From: Streptomyces sp. AC550_RSS872
Lineage (GTDB): Bacteria > Actinomycetota > Actinomycetes > Streptomycetales > Streptomycetaceae
Assembly: GCF_019049285.1 (NCBI RefSeq)
Contig: NZ_JAGMUL010000152.1
Coordinates: forward strand, 1 to 64,000
Direction: 5' to 3'
DNA: 64,000 nucleotides
Of this stretch, positions 23,402 to 32,358 are shown piece after piece (the first letter of the stretch is position 1; every line of letters starts with the position of its first letter). Made by a program: the position numbers and the translations under genes. The notes below the pieces were generated by a model. It did not search any database, had not been told where the DNA came from, and saw nothing but the letters and a program-made list of their open reading frames with translations.

Positions 23402-25459
23402 TCACCGCTCCTGGAGAACCTTCACATCCCACGGACCGAGGGGCACTTCGGTGGCGTACTCGGCGCCGGACAGTACGTCCCCTACGGCCTGCGGGACGGT
23501 GACGGTGACCGGATCCCACGACCAGTTGTGCAGGAACCTGACCCGGCGGCCGTCACGGGACCTGGCCGAGGTCGAGGTGACACTCGGGTGCGCCGGGGCC
23601 CAGGCGTCGGCGGCCGGAGTCGCCCACTGGAGTAGGGCCTTGGCGAAGGCCGGGTCCGGGACGGTGCCGACGTAGGTGATGCGGCCGGCACCGTGACGGT
23701 GGGTGGTGGCGGCGGGCCAGCGTCCGAAGTGCGGGTGCTCGTAGGCCGCCAGCTCCTCGGCGCCCTGCGGTCGCAGACCGTCGGCCCAGTGCAGCGCGCG
23801 GGCCTCGGGCGGGAGGACCAGGCCGCCCGTGCCGGTCACGGGGAGCGGGGCGTCCAGGTTGCTGAACTCGTCGTACGTCACGCCGGCCGCGTCGGCGAGA
23901 CGCCCGGGCTGGACGTCGGTGCGGGCGCGCGCCTCGTGGTCGCCGTAGGCGGTGCGAGGGCCGAGCACCAGGTGGCCGCCATGCGCGGCGTACGCCTTCA
24001 GCCGGTCCAGGGTGGTGTCGTCGGCGGCGTAGTAGGCCGGGGCGACGAGGACCGACGGCAGTTCGGCGTCGGGGAGTTGGCCGGGGTGGAGGATGCGGGA
24101 CTGGAGGCCGGCGTCGAAGGCGCCCCGGTAGAAGGCGTCGAAGACGGTCTCGTAGGACCGGTCGTCCGGGCCGCCGTCGGGCTTGGCCAGCGGGGGCTGT
24201 GCCTGGAGTGCCCATTTGCTGGGGCCGTCGTAGAGGAACGCGACGTCGGCGTCCGGGGCGAGCGACGCCACCAGATCGCCTGCTTTCTCCAACTCCTCCC
24301 CCAGTGCGGAGAGTTCGCGGTAAACGCGGCCGGGGCGGCCGTTGTGCGGCAGGACACCGCCCCAGTACGTCTCGGCGCCGAAGTGCAGGGTGTGCCAGTG
24401 CCAGTACTCGATCATCGAGGCGCCGCGCGAGATGAGCGCCCAGGCGGCCTGGCGGTACTGGCCGTCGTAGGCGGGCCGGTTGTTCCACGGCCCGCCGATG
24501 GCCTGCGCATTGGTCTCCGTGACGAGGAACGGCTCCTGGCGTGAGGAGTACATGCGATCGGCGCTGCGGTACAGCGCCCAGGTGCCGTCGGTCGGCCAGT
24601 CCTGCCCGGAGCCGCCCCGGTCGGGCAGGGCGAGGGCGTCCTGCATCGTGTAGTACGGGTTGCCCGCGGTGACGTCGAGCCGCTCGGTCAGCTTGTCGTC
24701 CTCGACGCCCTGAAGGTCGTAGCAGATGCAGGTGGTGACGAACTGGCCCGGGCGGGCGTACTCCCGCACGATCTCGGCCTGCCAGGCGATGAACTCGGTG
24801 GTGAGGCCGGCCTGGAAGCGCCGCCAGGCCAGGTCGTACTGCGGTTGGACGTTGCCGTCGGGGGTCCACAGGTCGGCCCACGTGGACAGGCGGTGCGACC
24901 AGTAGACGAGGCCCCATGCGCGGTTGAGGGTCTCCACGTCGCCGTAGCGTTCGCGCAGGTGGTCGGTGAAACGCTGGAAGACGCCGTGGTTGTGGAAGAG
25001 GTGCAGGCCGGGTTCGTTGTCGACCTGGAAGCCGATGACGGCCGGGTGGCCGGCGTAGCGGGCGACGATCTTGCGGATGATCCGTTCGGCGTGGAAGCGG
25101 AACGCCGGGTGGGTGAAGTCGACCTCCTGGCGAGCGCCCCAGCCGTGGCGCATCCCGGTGCGGTGCTCCCCCGCGATCTCCGGGTACTGCCGGGCCAGCC
25201 ACGGCGGCACCGCGTACGTCGGGGTCCCGAGGATCACCGCGATGCCCCGCTCGTGGGCGCCGTCCAGGACCGGGTGGAGCCAGTCGAGGTCGAAGCGGCC
25301 GTTCTCGGGCTCCCAGGTCGACCAGACGGACTCACCGACCCGGATCACGGTGAAGCGGGCCTCGGCCATCAGGTCCAGGTCGTCCTTGAGCCGCTCGTGG
25401 GGCTGGTACTCGTGGTAGTAGGCGGCGCCGAACAGGACGCGGGGTGCAAGCGCGAACAT
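23402..25459 (-). CDS. GH42 beta-galactosidase
   Basis: A 685-residue family 42 glycoside hydrolase. The N-terminal (beta/alpha)8 barrel carries the acid/base Glu149 in GFQVDNEPG and the nucleophile Glu315 in FLVTETNAQA. The trimerisation Rossmann-like domain follows (about 395-590, VAPAYYAADDTTLDRLKAYAAHGGHLVLGPR), then a small beta domain. No signal peptide, so it works on imported galactosides or galacto-oligosaccharides. It is 90 bp downstream of a LacI-family gene on the same strand, with which it probably forms a regulated unit. Confidence 0.95.
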   Translation of the reverse strand: MFALAPRVLFGAAYYHEYQPHERLKDDLDLMAEARFTVIRVGESVWSTWEPENGRFDLDWLHPVLDGAHERGIAVILGTPTYAVPPWLARQYPEIAGEHRTGMRHGWGARQEVDFTHPAFRFHAERIIRKIVARYAGHPAVIGFQVDNEPGLHLFHNHGVFQRFTDHLRERYGDVETLNRAWGLVYWSHRLSTWADLWTPDGNVQPQYDLAWRRFQAGLTTEFIAWQAEIVREYARPGQFVTTCICYDLQGVEDDKLTERLDVTAGNPYYTMQDALALPDRGGSGQDWPTDGTWALYRSADRMYSSRQEPFLVTETNAQAIGGPWNNRPAYDGQYRQAAWALISRGASMIEYWHWHTLHFGAETYWGGVLPHNGRPGRVYRELSALGEELEKAGDLVASLAPDADVAFLYDGPSKWALQAQPPLAKPDGGPDDRSYETVFDAFYRGAFDAGLQSRILHPGQLPDAELPSVLVAPAYYAADDTTLDRLKAYAAHGGHLVLGPRTAYGDHEARARTDVQPGRLADAAGVTYDEFSNLDAPLPVTGTGGLVLPPEARALHWADGLRPQGAEELAAYEHPHFGRWPAATTHRHGAGRITYVGTVPDPAFAKALLQWATPAADAWAPAHPSVTSTSARSRDGRRVRFLHNWSWDPVTVTVPQAVGDVLSGAEYATEVPLGPWDVKVLQER

Positions 25460-25549
25460 CCTTCTCCCATACGGTGGTTGAGGTGATCCGGTGCGCGCGG
25501 GCAGCAGGTTGCCCTTCAGGCCGGGTACGGCGGTGTGCCGGTGCCGACG

Positions 25550-26551
25550 TCACGTGGTGCGGATGGGTGCGGTGGAGGCCCGTACGGTCAACTCGACGGC
25601 CGGTTCGGTGGGTTCGGCCGGTTCGGGGCGGCCCTCGATCAGGGCGATCAGGTGGTCCACGGCGCGGTCGGCGACGGCGGCGAAGTTCTGGCGGACGGTG
25701 GTCAGGGGCGGGGAGAGGTAGGCCGCGGCGGGGATGTCGTCGTAGCCGATGACGCTGATGTCGTCGGGGACGCGTCGGCCCGCCTCGGTGAAGGCGTGCA
25801 GAGCGCCGATCGCCATGTCGTCGTTGGCGACGAACACGGCGGTGACGTCGGTGAGTCGGGCCAGCTGCCGGCCGGCCGCGTATCCGGCGGCCGGACTCCA
25901 GTCACCCTCCGTGGCGAGGGGTGGTTCCGGGGCTCCGGCCGCGGCCAGGGCCTCGCGCCAGCCGCGGAGACGGTCGCGGGCAGCCCACCAGTTCTGCGGG
26001 CCGGGAATGTGCCAGACGGTGCGGTGGCCGAGGGAGAGCAGATGCTCGGTGGCGATGCGGGCCGCCGCGACCCCGTCGGCGCAGACGACCGCGCCCACGC
26101 CCTCGGTGAGGTCGACACCCTCACCGAGGCTGACCACCGGCACGTCCGCGCCGAGCCTGAGCGGTGTGCCGTCGTCGATGGGCTCGGACAGCACGATCCC
26201 GTCGACGCCCTGCTCCAGCAGCGCCTCGACGGCGACGGACACCGGCTGCCCCTCCAGGGTGCCGGCCAAAGCGAACGAGTATCCCGCCCGTTGCATCGCC
26301 CGCTCCAGGGTGAAGAGCAGCGTCGACGGTCCGTACAGGGCGGTGCCCAGGGAGACGACGCCGATCCGCCGGTAGCGCCCGAGGAGCAGGGCGCGCGCCG
26401 CGTTGTTCGGGCGGTAGTCCAGCTCCCCGATGACCCGGAGCACACGGTCGCGGACCTCCGGGCTGACATGCGGTTCACCGTTGACGACCCGGGACACCGT
26501 CTTCTGGGAGACACCGGCGGCACGGGCGACCTCGGTCATCGTCGTCGCCAT
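25550..26551 (-). CDS. LacI-family repressor of the GH42 gene
   Basis: A 333-residue LacI/GalR regulator. The HTH is TMTEVARAAGVSQKTVSRVVNGEPHVSPEVRDRVLRVIGELDYRPNNAARALLLGR and the sugar-binding domain has GVVSLGTALYGPSTLLFTLERAMQRAGYS, VFVANDDMAIGAL and SVIGYDDIPAAAYLSPPLTTVRQ. It lies directly upstream of GH42 on the same strand. Two TGACTACGTAGTCA-type sites in front of it (26586-26643) are the likely autoregulatory operators, so inducer would be galactose or a galactoside. Confidence 0.93.
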   Translation of the reverse strand: MATTMTEVARAAGVSQKTVSRVVNGEPHVSPEVRDRVLRVIGELDYRPNNAARALLLGRYRRIGVVSLGTALYGPSTLLFTLERAMQRAGYSFALAGTLEGQPVSVAVEALLEQGVDGIVLSEPIDDGTPLRLGADVPVVSLGEGVDLTEGVGAVVCADGVAAARIATEHLLSLGHRTVWHIPGPQNWWAARDRLRGWREALAAAGAPEPPLATEGDWSPAAGYAAGRQLARLTDVTAVFVANDDMAIGALHAFTEAGRRVPDDISVIGYDDIPAAAYLSPPLTTVRQNFAAVADRAVDHLIALIEGRPEPAEPTEPAVELTVRASTAPIRTT

Positions 26552-26585
26552 GGGAGCTCCCGGGGGCAGCGGCTCGATCGACTCT

Positions 26586-26643
26586 CGACTACGCAGTCAG
26601 ACGCAGCGACAGCCCTGCGGCCGCTGCCATGACTACGTAGTCA
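26586..26643. promoter_or_regulatory. Tandem LacI operators upstream of the lacI-GH42 unit
   Basis: TGACTACGTAGTCA (26630-26643) is a perfect 14-bp palindrome; CGACTACGCAGTCA (26586-26599) is a two-mismatch copy 44 bp away. Both lie just upstream of the LacI start at 26551. Confidence 0.6.
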
Positions 26644-26711
26644 CGCCAGTGCAAGTGTCGGGAGCGTTCGGCGCACAGTCAATGGTTCGTGCGCCGGTAG
26701 TCGTTCGTGCG

Positions 26712-27587
26712 TCAACCGGTGCGCAGAGACGTCCTGGCCGCCGTGAGGGCCTGTTCCGCATAGCCGCGGCCGAAGAGGACGGCGTGCACCAGGAGCGGGA
26801 AGAGCTGGTGCAGGGCGATGCGGTCGGCCCAGCCGTCGGCCAGCGGGGCGGTCCGCTGGTAGCCGTCCAGGATCCGGTCGAGGTGGGGGCAGCCGAAGAG
26901 GTGGAGCATCGCCAGGTCGGTCTCGCGGTGGCCCCCGTGCGCGGCCGGGTCGATCAGCCAGGTGTGCCCGTCGGCGCCCCACAGGACGTTGCCGTTCCAC
27001 AGGTCGCCGTGCAGTCGGGCGGGCGGCTCGGCGGGGCCCGCCAGTTCCGGGAGCCGTTCGCAGACCTGCTCGAACACCGGCGCCTCGGCCCCGCCGACCG
27101 TGCCCTCGTCGACCGCGCGACGCAGATACGGCAACACCCGGTGCTCGGCGTACCAGCGGGGCCAGTCGGGGCCGGTGACGTTGCGCATCGGGGCGAGCCC
27201 GATGTACGCGTCCTCGGGGCCGCCCGGCGGTGGGGCGCCGAACGCGGGTGCGCCGGCGGCGTGCAGTGCGGCCAGATCGCGGCCGAACCGCTCCGCCGCG
27301 TCGGCGCGGGGATGCCCGGTCGCCACCCGGTCCGTGACCAGCCACCGCCCGTCGTGGCCGTGCACGACGGGGATACGGACGGTGCCGGTCTCGGCCAGCC
27401 AGCGCAGCCCGGCCGCCTCGGCCGGTGCGGCCCGGTCGCCGTCGCCGCGCTTGACGATCACCTCCTGCCCGCCGTCGAGGGTGACTTCGGCGAGCGCTCC
27501 GGAGAGCCGGCGTTCACCGGTGACCGGACGCCCGGTGAACCGCGCCGCCACGGCGCCCGGGCCGTTCAAGGAGTTGTCCACGGCCAT
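26712..27587 (-). CDS. Fructosamine kinase family protein
   Basis: A 291-residue protein-kinase-like small-molecule kinase. It phosphorylates ketoamines (glycated amines), promoting deglycation. Seen are EVIVKRGDG (ATP Lys), PPARLHGDLWNGNVLW (catalytic loop HGDLWxGN, family hallmark), WLIDPAAHGGHRETDLAMLHLFG (Mg-binding DP motif) and a C-terminal QLFPLLVHAVLFGRGY helix typical of the family. The gene stands alone between the LacI unit and the Mo hydroxylase genes. An aminoglycoside phosphotransferase activity is less likely, given the DLWNGN loop. Confidence 0.92.
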   Translation of the reverse strand: MAVDNSLNGPGAVAARFTGRPVTGERRLSGALAEVTLDGGQEVIVKRGDGDRAAPAEAAGLRWLAETGTVRIPVVHGHDGRWLVTDRVATGHPRADAAERFGRDLAALHAAGAPAFGAPPPGGPEDAYIGLAPMRNVTGPDWPRWYAEHRVLPYLRRAVDEGTVGGAEAPVFEQVCERLPELAGPAEPPARLHGDLWNGNVLWGADGHTWLIDPAAHGGHRETDLAMLHLFGCPHLDRILDGYQRTAPLADGWADRIALHQLFPLLVHAVLFGRGYAEQALTAARTSLRTG

Positions 27588-27626
27588 CAGCGTACGGACG
27601 CTTCCGGCCGTACTGAAGGCGGCCGG

Positions 27627-28082
27627 TCAGCTGCCGGTGGCCGCCTTGTCGATCGCCTCGCGGATCCGTGAGTAGGTGCCGCAACGGCAGACGTTCTCGA
27701 TCCGGTCGATGTCGGCGTCCGTCGGCCGGGGCGTCTTCTTCAACAGGGCGGCCGCGGCCATGATCTGGCCCGGCTGGCAGAAGCCGCACTGGGCGACGTC
27801 GCAGTCGAGCCAGGCCTGTTGCACCGGGTGGAGCCGGTCGCCGTCGGCCAGGCCCTCGATGGTGGTGACCTCGCGGCCGGCGCACTCGGCGACCGGGACG
27901 ACGCAGGGCTGGATCTCGTCGCCGTCGAGATGGCTGGTGCAGGCGCGGCAGGCGCCCACGCCACAGCCGTACTTGGGGCCGGTGACGTTCAGCAGGTCGC
28001 GCAGGACCCACAGCAGGGGCATGTCGGCGGGCGCCTCGACGGTGACCTGCTTCCCGTTGAGGGTGAAGGAGTGGGAGGGCAT
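27627..28082 (-). CDS. (2Fe-2S) subunit of a molybdenum hydroxylase
   Basis: A 151-residue electron-transfer subunit of the xanthine dehydrogenase/isoquinoline oxidoreductase family. The plant-type ferredoxin cluster Cys occur in YGCGVGACRACTSHLDG plus QPCVVP. The second cluster is in the helical domain, CGFCQPGQIMAAAALL and ENVCRCGTYSRIREAI. All eight Cys are present. It lies 23 bp downstream of the large subunit gene on the same strand. There is no separate FAD subunit, as in isoquinoline 1-oxidoreductase-type enzymes that pass electrons to an external acceptor. Confidence 0.94.
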   Translation of the reverse strand: MPSHSFTLNGKQVTVEAPADMPLLWVLRDLLNVTGPKYGCGVGACRACTSHLDGDEIQPCVVPVAECAGREVTTIEGLADGDRLHPVQQAWLDCDVAQCGFCQPGQIMAAAALLKKTPRPTDADIDRIENVCRCGTYSRIREAIDKAATGS

Positions 28083-28105
28083 CGAATACCTTCTCTTCGG
28101 GTGGC

Positions 28106-30235
28106 TCAGAAGTTCAGGGGGAAACGGCGCGGCTTGGTGCCGGTGGCCCGGGCGTAGGCGTTGGCGACGGCGCCGGCCGCGGCGGGGACACCCAGTTCTC
28201 CGGCTCCGCCGGGATCGCGGTCGGAGGGCAGGATGTGCGCCTCGAAGTGCTGGGGGGCGTGCCGCTGGCGGGCGTAGTGGAAGTCGGCGAAGCTGCTCTC
28301 GCGGACGGCGCCCCGGTCGATGTGCAGTCCGGCGCGCAGGATCGTGGAGATCCCGTCGACGGCGGTGCCCATGAGCTGGGCCTCGAGTCCGCGCGGGTTG
28401 ACGGCCGTTCCGACGTCGGCGGCCATCACCACCTTGGTCACCCGTGGGTTCTTCGGGTCGACGGCGTCGATCTCGACGAGACACGCCGCGCAGGAGTCGT
28501 ACTCCTCGTGGACGGCCACGCCCTGGGCGTGGCCCGCCGGCATGGTCCGGCCCCATTTCCCGGCGCCGGCGACCTTGTCCAGTACCGCCTTGACGCTCTT
28601 GCTGCGCAGGGTCGTACGGCGGAAGGCGACCGGGTCCTTGCCGAGGCTGCGGGCGATCTCGTCGACGACGATCTCCTCGGCGGTGCGCACGGTGCCGGAG
28701 TCGACCGAGCGCCAGGCGCCGAGGGGGATCGCCAGGTCGACCGAGCCCGAGTCGCCGGAGAGGCGTCCGAAGTTGTAGAGGCCGCTGTCACTGGGGAGCG
28801 GGGCCGCCGCCGGGGCGCGTACGGCGGAGCGCACGCCGCCCTGGGCGGACAGGCCCTGCTTCTCGAAGGATTCGCTGACCGAGGCCGTCGCATGGGCGAA
28901 GGCGACCACCCGGCCCCGGTCAAGGCTGGCCCGGATCCGGTGCTGGGACGCCGGGCGCATCCTGCCGTGCCGGATGTCGTCGGCCCGGCTCCACATCAGT
29001 TTCACCGGCCGGCGCGCCTTCTTGGAGATCAGGGCCGCCTCGATCGCCGCGTCGTGGTTCAGCCGCCGCCCGAACGAGCCGCCGCCGCGCACCACATGGA
29101 CCCGCACCTTCGACACCGGCAGGCCGATGGCCGAGGCGATGTCCTCGCGCGCGGACATCGGCGTCTGGGAGGAGAACCAGATCTCGGCCCGCTGTGCGCG
29201 GACGTCCGCGATGGCGGTGAGCACCTCCATGGGCGCGTGACTGACGAAGGCGAACTCGAACTCGGCCTCGGTCTGCGCCGATCCGCTCGGCGGGGGCGCC
29301 AGCCTGGGGACGGCGGCGCGCAGCCGGGAGCGGATCCCGGAGTCGGAGAGGTGCGCCAGAGGACCCGGTGCCCACGTGATCCGGAGCGCGTCCCGGGCCT
29401 GGAAGGCGTGGTGGAAGGTGTCCGCGACCACGGCGACACCACCGTCGATCCGCACGACCGCGTGGACACCGGGCAGGGCACGGGCGGCCCGGGAGTCGAG
29501 CGAGACGACCTTCCCGCCGAGCGTCGGCGGCCGGGCCACGACCGTCGGCTTGGCTCCGGCCACCGTGAGGTCTCCGGTGTACGTGGCCTTGCCGGTGATG
29601 ATGGCGCGTGCGTCGATCCGGGTCGTCGGCCGTCCGATCACCCTGTGCCTGGACGCCGGCTTGGGTCCGGTCGAGACCGTCGGGCGGGTGATCCGGGCGG
29701 CGCTCCTGGTCAGCGACCCGAAGGTGGCCGTGCGTCCGTCCGGTGCGAAGACCCTTGTGTCCCGGGTGCGCAGGGTGCGCGCGGGGACGTGCCAGCGGCG
29801 GGCGGCGGCGGTCACCAGTTTGGCGCGGGCGGTGGCGGCCAGTTGGCGGGCCGGGCCGTACAGCGAACTGACCGAGCTGGAGCCGCCGGTGAACTGGTTG
29901 CCCTCGCTGCGGGCGTCGGCGAGCGGGATGTCGACGTCGGCGAGCCGGGCGTCCAGCTCCTCGGCGATCATCATGGCGACGGCAGTGGTGACGCCCTGTC
30001 CGACCTCGACGCGCGGCAGCCGTACGACGACCTTGTTGGCCGGGGTGACCTCCAGGACCAGCATCTCCGCGTCGGTGCCGGTGACCAGGACGTCGGACGA
30101 CCGACGCGCGCCGTCCGCGGGTTCCTCGGCGCCCTGGGCGGTCCAGCCGTCGCAGCCGAGCGGCGCCGCGACGGTCAGGGTGGTCGCCGCGAGGGAGTAG
30201 ACCACGAACTGCCGACGGGACAACTGACGGGCCAA
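28106..30235 (-). CDS. Molybdopterin-binding large subunit, Tat-exported aldehyde/isoquinoline oxidoreductase type
   Basis: A 709-residue catalytic subunit. The N-terminus LSRRQFVVYSLAATTLTVAAPLGC is a twin-arginine signal, pointing to export of the folded complex. TTG 30235 with GAGAGGAG upstream is the best start. Key blocks are VEVGQGVTTAVAMMIAEELDA, QFTGGSSSVSSLYGPAR, VVRGGGSFGRRLNHD, VAVHEEYDSCAACLVEIDAVD, and near the end DPGGAGELGVPAAAGAVANAYARATG with the catalytic Glu of the Mo site. The substrate is probably an aldehyde or N-heterocycle. Export of the partner lacking a signal would need hitchhiking on this subunit. Confidence 0.92.
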   Translation of the reverse strand: MARQLSRRQFVVYSLAATTLTVAAPLGCDGWTAQGAEEPADGARRSSDVLVTGTDAEMLVLEVTPANKVVVRLPRVEVGQGVTTAVAMMIAEELDARLADVDIPLADARSEGNQFTGGSSSVSSLYGPARQLAATARAKLVTAAARRWHVPARTLRTRDTRVFAPDGRTATFGSLTRSAARITRPTVSTGPKPASRHRVIGRPTTRIDARAIITGKATYTGDLTVAGAKPTVVARPPTLGGKVVSLDSRAARALPGVHAVVRIDGGVAVVADTFHHAFQARDALRITWAPGPLAHLSDSGIRSRLRAAVPRLAPPPSGSAQTEAEFEFAFVSHAPMEVLTAIADVRAQRAEIWFSSQTPMSAREDIASAIGLPVSKVRVHVVRGGGSFGRRLNHDAAIEAALISKKARRPVKLMWSRADDIRHGRMRPASQHRIRASLDRGRVVAFAHATASVSESFEKQGLSAQGGVRSAVRAPAAAPLPSDSGLYNFGRLSGDSGSVDLAIPLGAWRSVDSGTVRTAEEIVVDEIARSLGKDPVAFRRTTLRSKSVKAVLDKVAGAGKWGRTMPAGHAQGVAVHEEYDSCAACLVEIDAVDPKNPRVTKVVMAADVGTAVNPRGLEAQLMGTAVDGISTILRAGLHIDRGAVRESSFADFHYARQRHAPQHFEAHILPSDRDPGGAGELGVPAAAGAVANAYARATGTKPRRFPLNF

Positions 30236-30366
30236 CAGGCGCTCCTCTCCGCGAACCCGGTCGGGGTCCGGGTCGGTTCGACCTGTAGGAGGGGCCGACG
30301 CGCGCCAGGGTTGCGCCGGTTGGCCGCTCCATCGATTCAGGGGGCGACGCTCACGACGCCAGTCGC

Positions 30367-31551
30367 TCACCGCGCGGGCTGCCAGAGGTCGGTGTCCCAC
30401 TCCAGCTGTCGTATGAGGTCGTCGTCGCCCGGCCGGTCCGCACTCGTGCCTCGGGGGCCGGGGCCGCCGGGGCCGGGGCCCGATGGGGTGTGGGTGCCTC
30501 GGGAGATGTTGCCGCTGACGGTGATGTTGTGTTCCACGCGGGGGCGGCGGAGCCTCTCGTAGAGGGCGAGCGCGGACTGCGTGTCCGGGGCGTCCCGCAG
30601 GGACTTGGCGAGAACGACGGCGTCCTCCAGGGCCATCGAGGCGCCCTGCCCGGTCGCCGGGGACGCCGCGTGGGCCGCGTCGCCGATGATCAGGGTCCGG
30701 CCGGAGCGCCAGGGCGTCCCGGTGGGCAGGTCGGTGGCGTTGGTGACCATGAGGTGGTCGGGCGTGGTGGCCGCGACGAGGTCCGCGGCCGGGGTGGCGT
30801 CCTTGCGCAGCAGCGGCAGCAGGAGGTCGCGCCAGCGGGTCGGGGTGCCTTCGGCGAGGGCATCGGCGGCCAGGGGTGCGTCGGTGACGCGCGCGAACCA
30901 GTACGTCTCCCCGTCGGGCGACACCGCGTACCCGAAGGCGACGGAGCTGCCGCGCACCATGGTGATGGTCTCGGGCCGGCCGGCTTGGGGCGCTTCGCCG
31001 GTGTAGCCGTAGAAGACGTGCTGCCCGGCATAAGTCGGGGGCGTGTCCGGGGAGATGAGGCGGCGGACGGTGGAGTTCAGGCCGTCGGCGCCGATGAGCA
31101 GGTCCCCGGTGGCCCTGCTGCCGTCGGCGAAGTGGGCGGTGACGGTGTCCGGGCCGTCCTCGACGGAGACGAGGCGTCTGCCGTGGTGGATGCCGATGCC
31201 GCGGCGGGTGACCTCGGTCTGGAGGGCGGCGTTGAGATCTCCGCGCCGCAGGCATCGGTACCGCAGGTGCGGGGTACCCGCCTCGCCGAGCGGCACCTGG
31301 GCGCGTTCGGCCCCGGTGTCGTCCAGGACCCGCATGGAGGTCAGGGGGAAGCCGATCGCCGTGACCGCGTGCGAGGCGTCCGTCTGTGCCAGGGCGCGCA
31401 TGCCGTTGCTCGCGAGCGTGAGGAACGCGCCGATGTCCTCGGCGGAGTCGGGGTGCGCCTCGTACACGGTGACGTCGAAGCCGGCCTTGTGCAGCGCGAG
31501 AGCCGCTCCGGCACCGGCGATCCCGCCGCCCATGACGATCATCCGCGTCAC
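30367..31551 (-). CDS. FAD-dependent monooxygenase (salicylate hydroxylase/zeaxanthin epoxidase-like)
   Basis: A 394-residue group A flavin monooxygenase. The FAD loop is MIVMGGGIAGAGAALALHKAGFDVTVYEA, the DG motif is GDLLIGADGLNSTVRR and the GD motif is RTLIIGDAAHAASPATGQGASMALEDAVVLA. A C-terminal Gly/Pro-rich stretch (SGPGPGGPGPRG) precedes the final helix and is probably a flexible tail. It hydroxylates or epoxidises an aromatic or polyketide-like substrate with NAD(P)H; the substrate is unknown. It is divergent from an AMIN-like secreted protein gene. Confidence 0.9.
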   Translation of the reverse strand: MTRMIVMGGGIAGAGAALALHKAGFDVTVYEAHPDSAEDIGAFLTLASNGMRALAQTDASHAVTAIGFPLTSMRVLDDTGAERAQVPLGEAGTPHLRYRCLRRGDLNAALQTEVTRRGIGIHHGRRLVSVEDGPDTVTAHFADGSRATGDLLIGADGLNSTVRRLISPDTPPTYAGQHVFYGYTGEAPQAGRPETITMVRGSSVAFGYAVSPDGETYWFARVTDAPLAADALAEGTPTRWRDLLLPLLRKDATPAADLVAATTPDHLMVTNATDLPTGTPWRSGRTLIIGDAAHAASPATGQGASMALEDAVVLAKSLRDAPDTQSALALYERLRRPRVEHNITVSGNISRGTHTPSGPGPGGPGPRGTSADRPGDDDLIRQLEWDTDLWQPAR

Positions 31552-31744
31552 ATCGTCCCCCGATATGTGTGCGGCCCCGTGAGCAGTGGCCGTCCTTCGG
31601 GGAACGTCCCGGGTTCTGTGCGGGTTCCCGACCGGGCCGCCGGTCGTTGTACACCCCGGACCGAGGAACTCCGGAACGGTGCAACCATTCCGCCGACCCG
31701 AATGTCTTGCCTAATATCAGACACACACCCTTCTAGGGGATGAA

Positions 31745-32329
31745 ATGGGACGAAACTCAACCGCATGGGCGACGACAGCCGCGCTCATGGTCGCCACGTT
31801 GGGCGTGGCGGCGGTCCCGGCCGAGGCCACCGCGACCACCACCACCCAGGCGACGGCCTGCCCCACCGGCTGGGGCAGCGTCGCCAAGACCCGCTCCGCC
31901 GCCACGACGGAGTCGGTGACCGACATCAGGACCGGTCGGCACGCCTGCTTCGACCGCATGGTCGTCGACGTCCCCGGCGCGGGCACCAGCGGTCTCGGCT
32001 ATTCCGTCAGGTACGTCAGCCGTCTCTACCAGGACGGTTCGGGCAACCGCATCACCGTCGGCGGCGGAGCCGTCCTCGAGGTACGGGTGGCCGCCCCCGC
32101 CTACGACGTCGACACCGGCAAGCCCACGTATCCCGTGCGGGCCGGTCAGCGGCTGAAGGGCGTGGACCTCACGGGATACCGCACCTTCCGGGACGCGCGG
32201 TTCGCCGGCAGCTTCGAAGGGGACACGCAGATCGGGCTCGGTGTCCGGGCACGGCTGCCGTTCCGGGTGTGGGTGGCGGCCGACCGGGTCGTGATCGACG
32301 TGGCGCACAACTGGACCGGGGCACGCTGA
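31745..32329 (+). CDS. Secreted AMIN-like domain protein
   Basis: A 194-residue exported protein. A signal peptide (AWATTAALMVATLGVAAVPAEATA) precedes a Thr-rich stretch. The domain has RTGRHACFDRMVVDVPGAG and LGYSVRYVSR, and ends in the typical ARLPFRVWVAADRVVIDVAHNW. This is the AMIN-like domain of actinobacterial (lipo)proteins thought to contact the cell wall or glycans. There is no lipobox Cys. TAATAT near 31710 may be a -10 element, and the ATG follows TAGGGGATGAA. No partner gene is evident. Confidence 0.85.
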   Translation: MGRNSTAWATTAALMVATLGVAAVPAEATATTTTQATACPTGWGSVAKTRSAATTESVTDIRTGRHACFDRMVVDVPGAGTSGLGYSVRYVSRLYQDGSGNRITVGGGAVLEVRVAAPAYDVDTGKPTYPVRAGQRLKGVDLTGYRTFRDARFAGSFEGDTQIGLGVRARLPFRVWVAADRVVIDVAHNWTGAR

Positions 32330-32358
32330 GGCCCGGGCCGACCGGGAAACCGGAGCGA

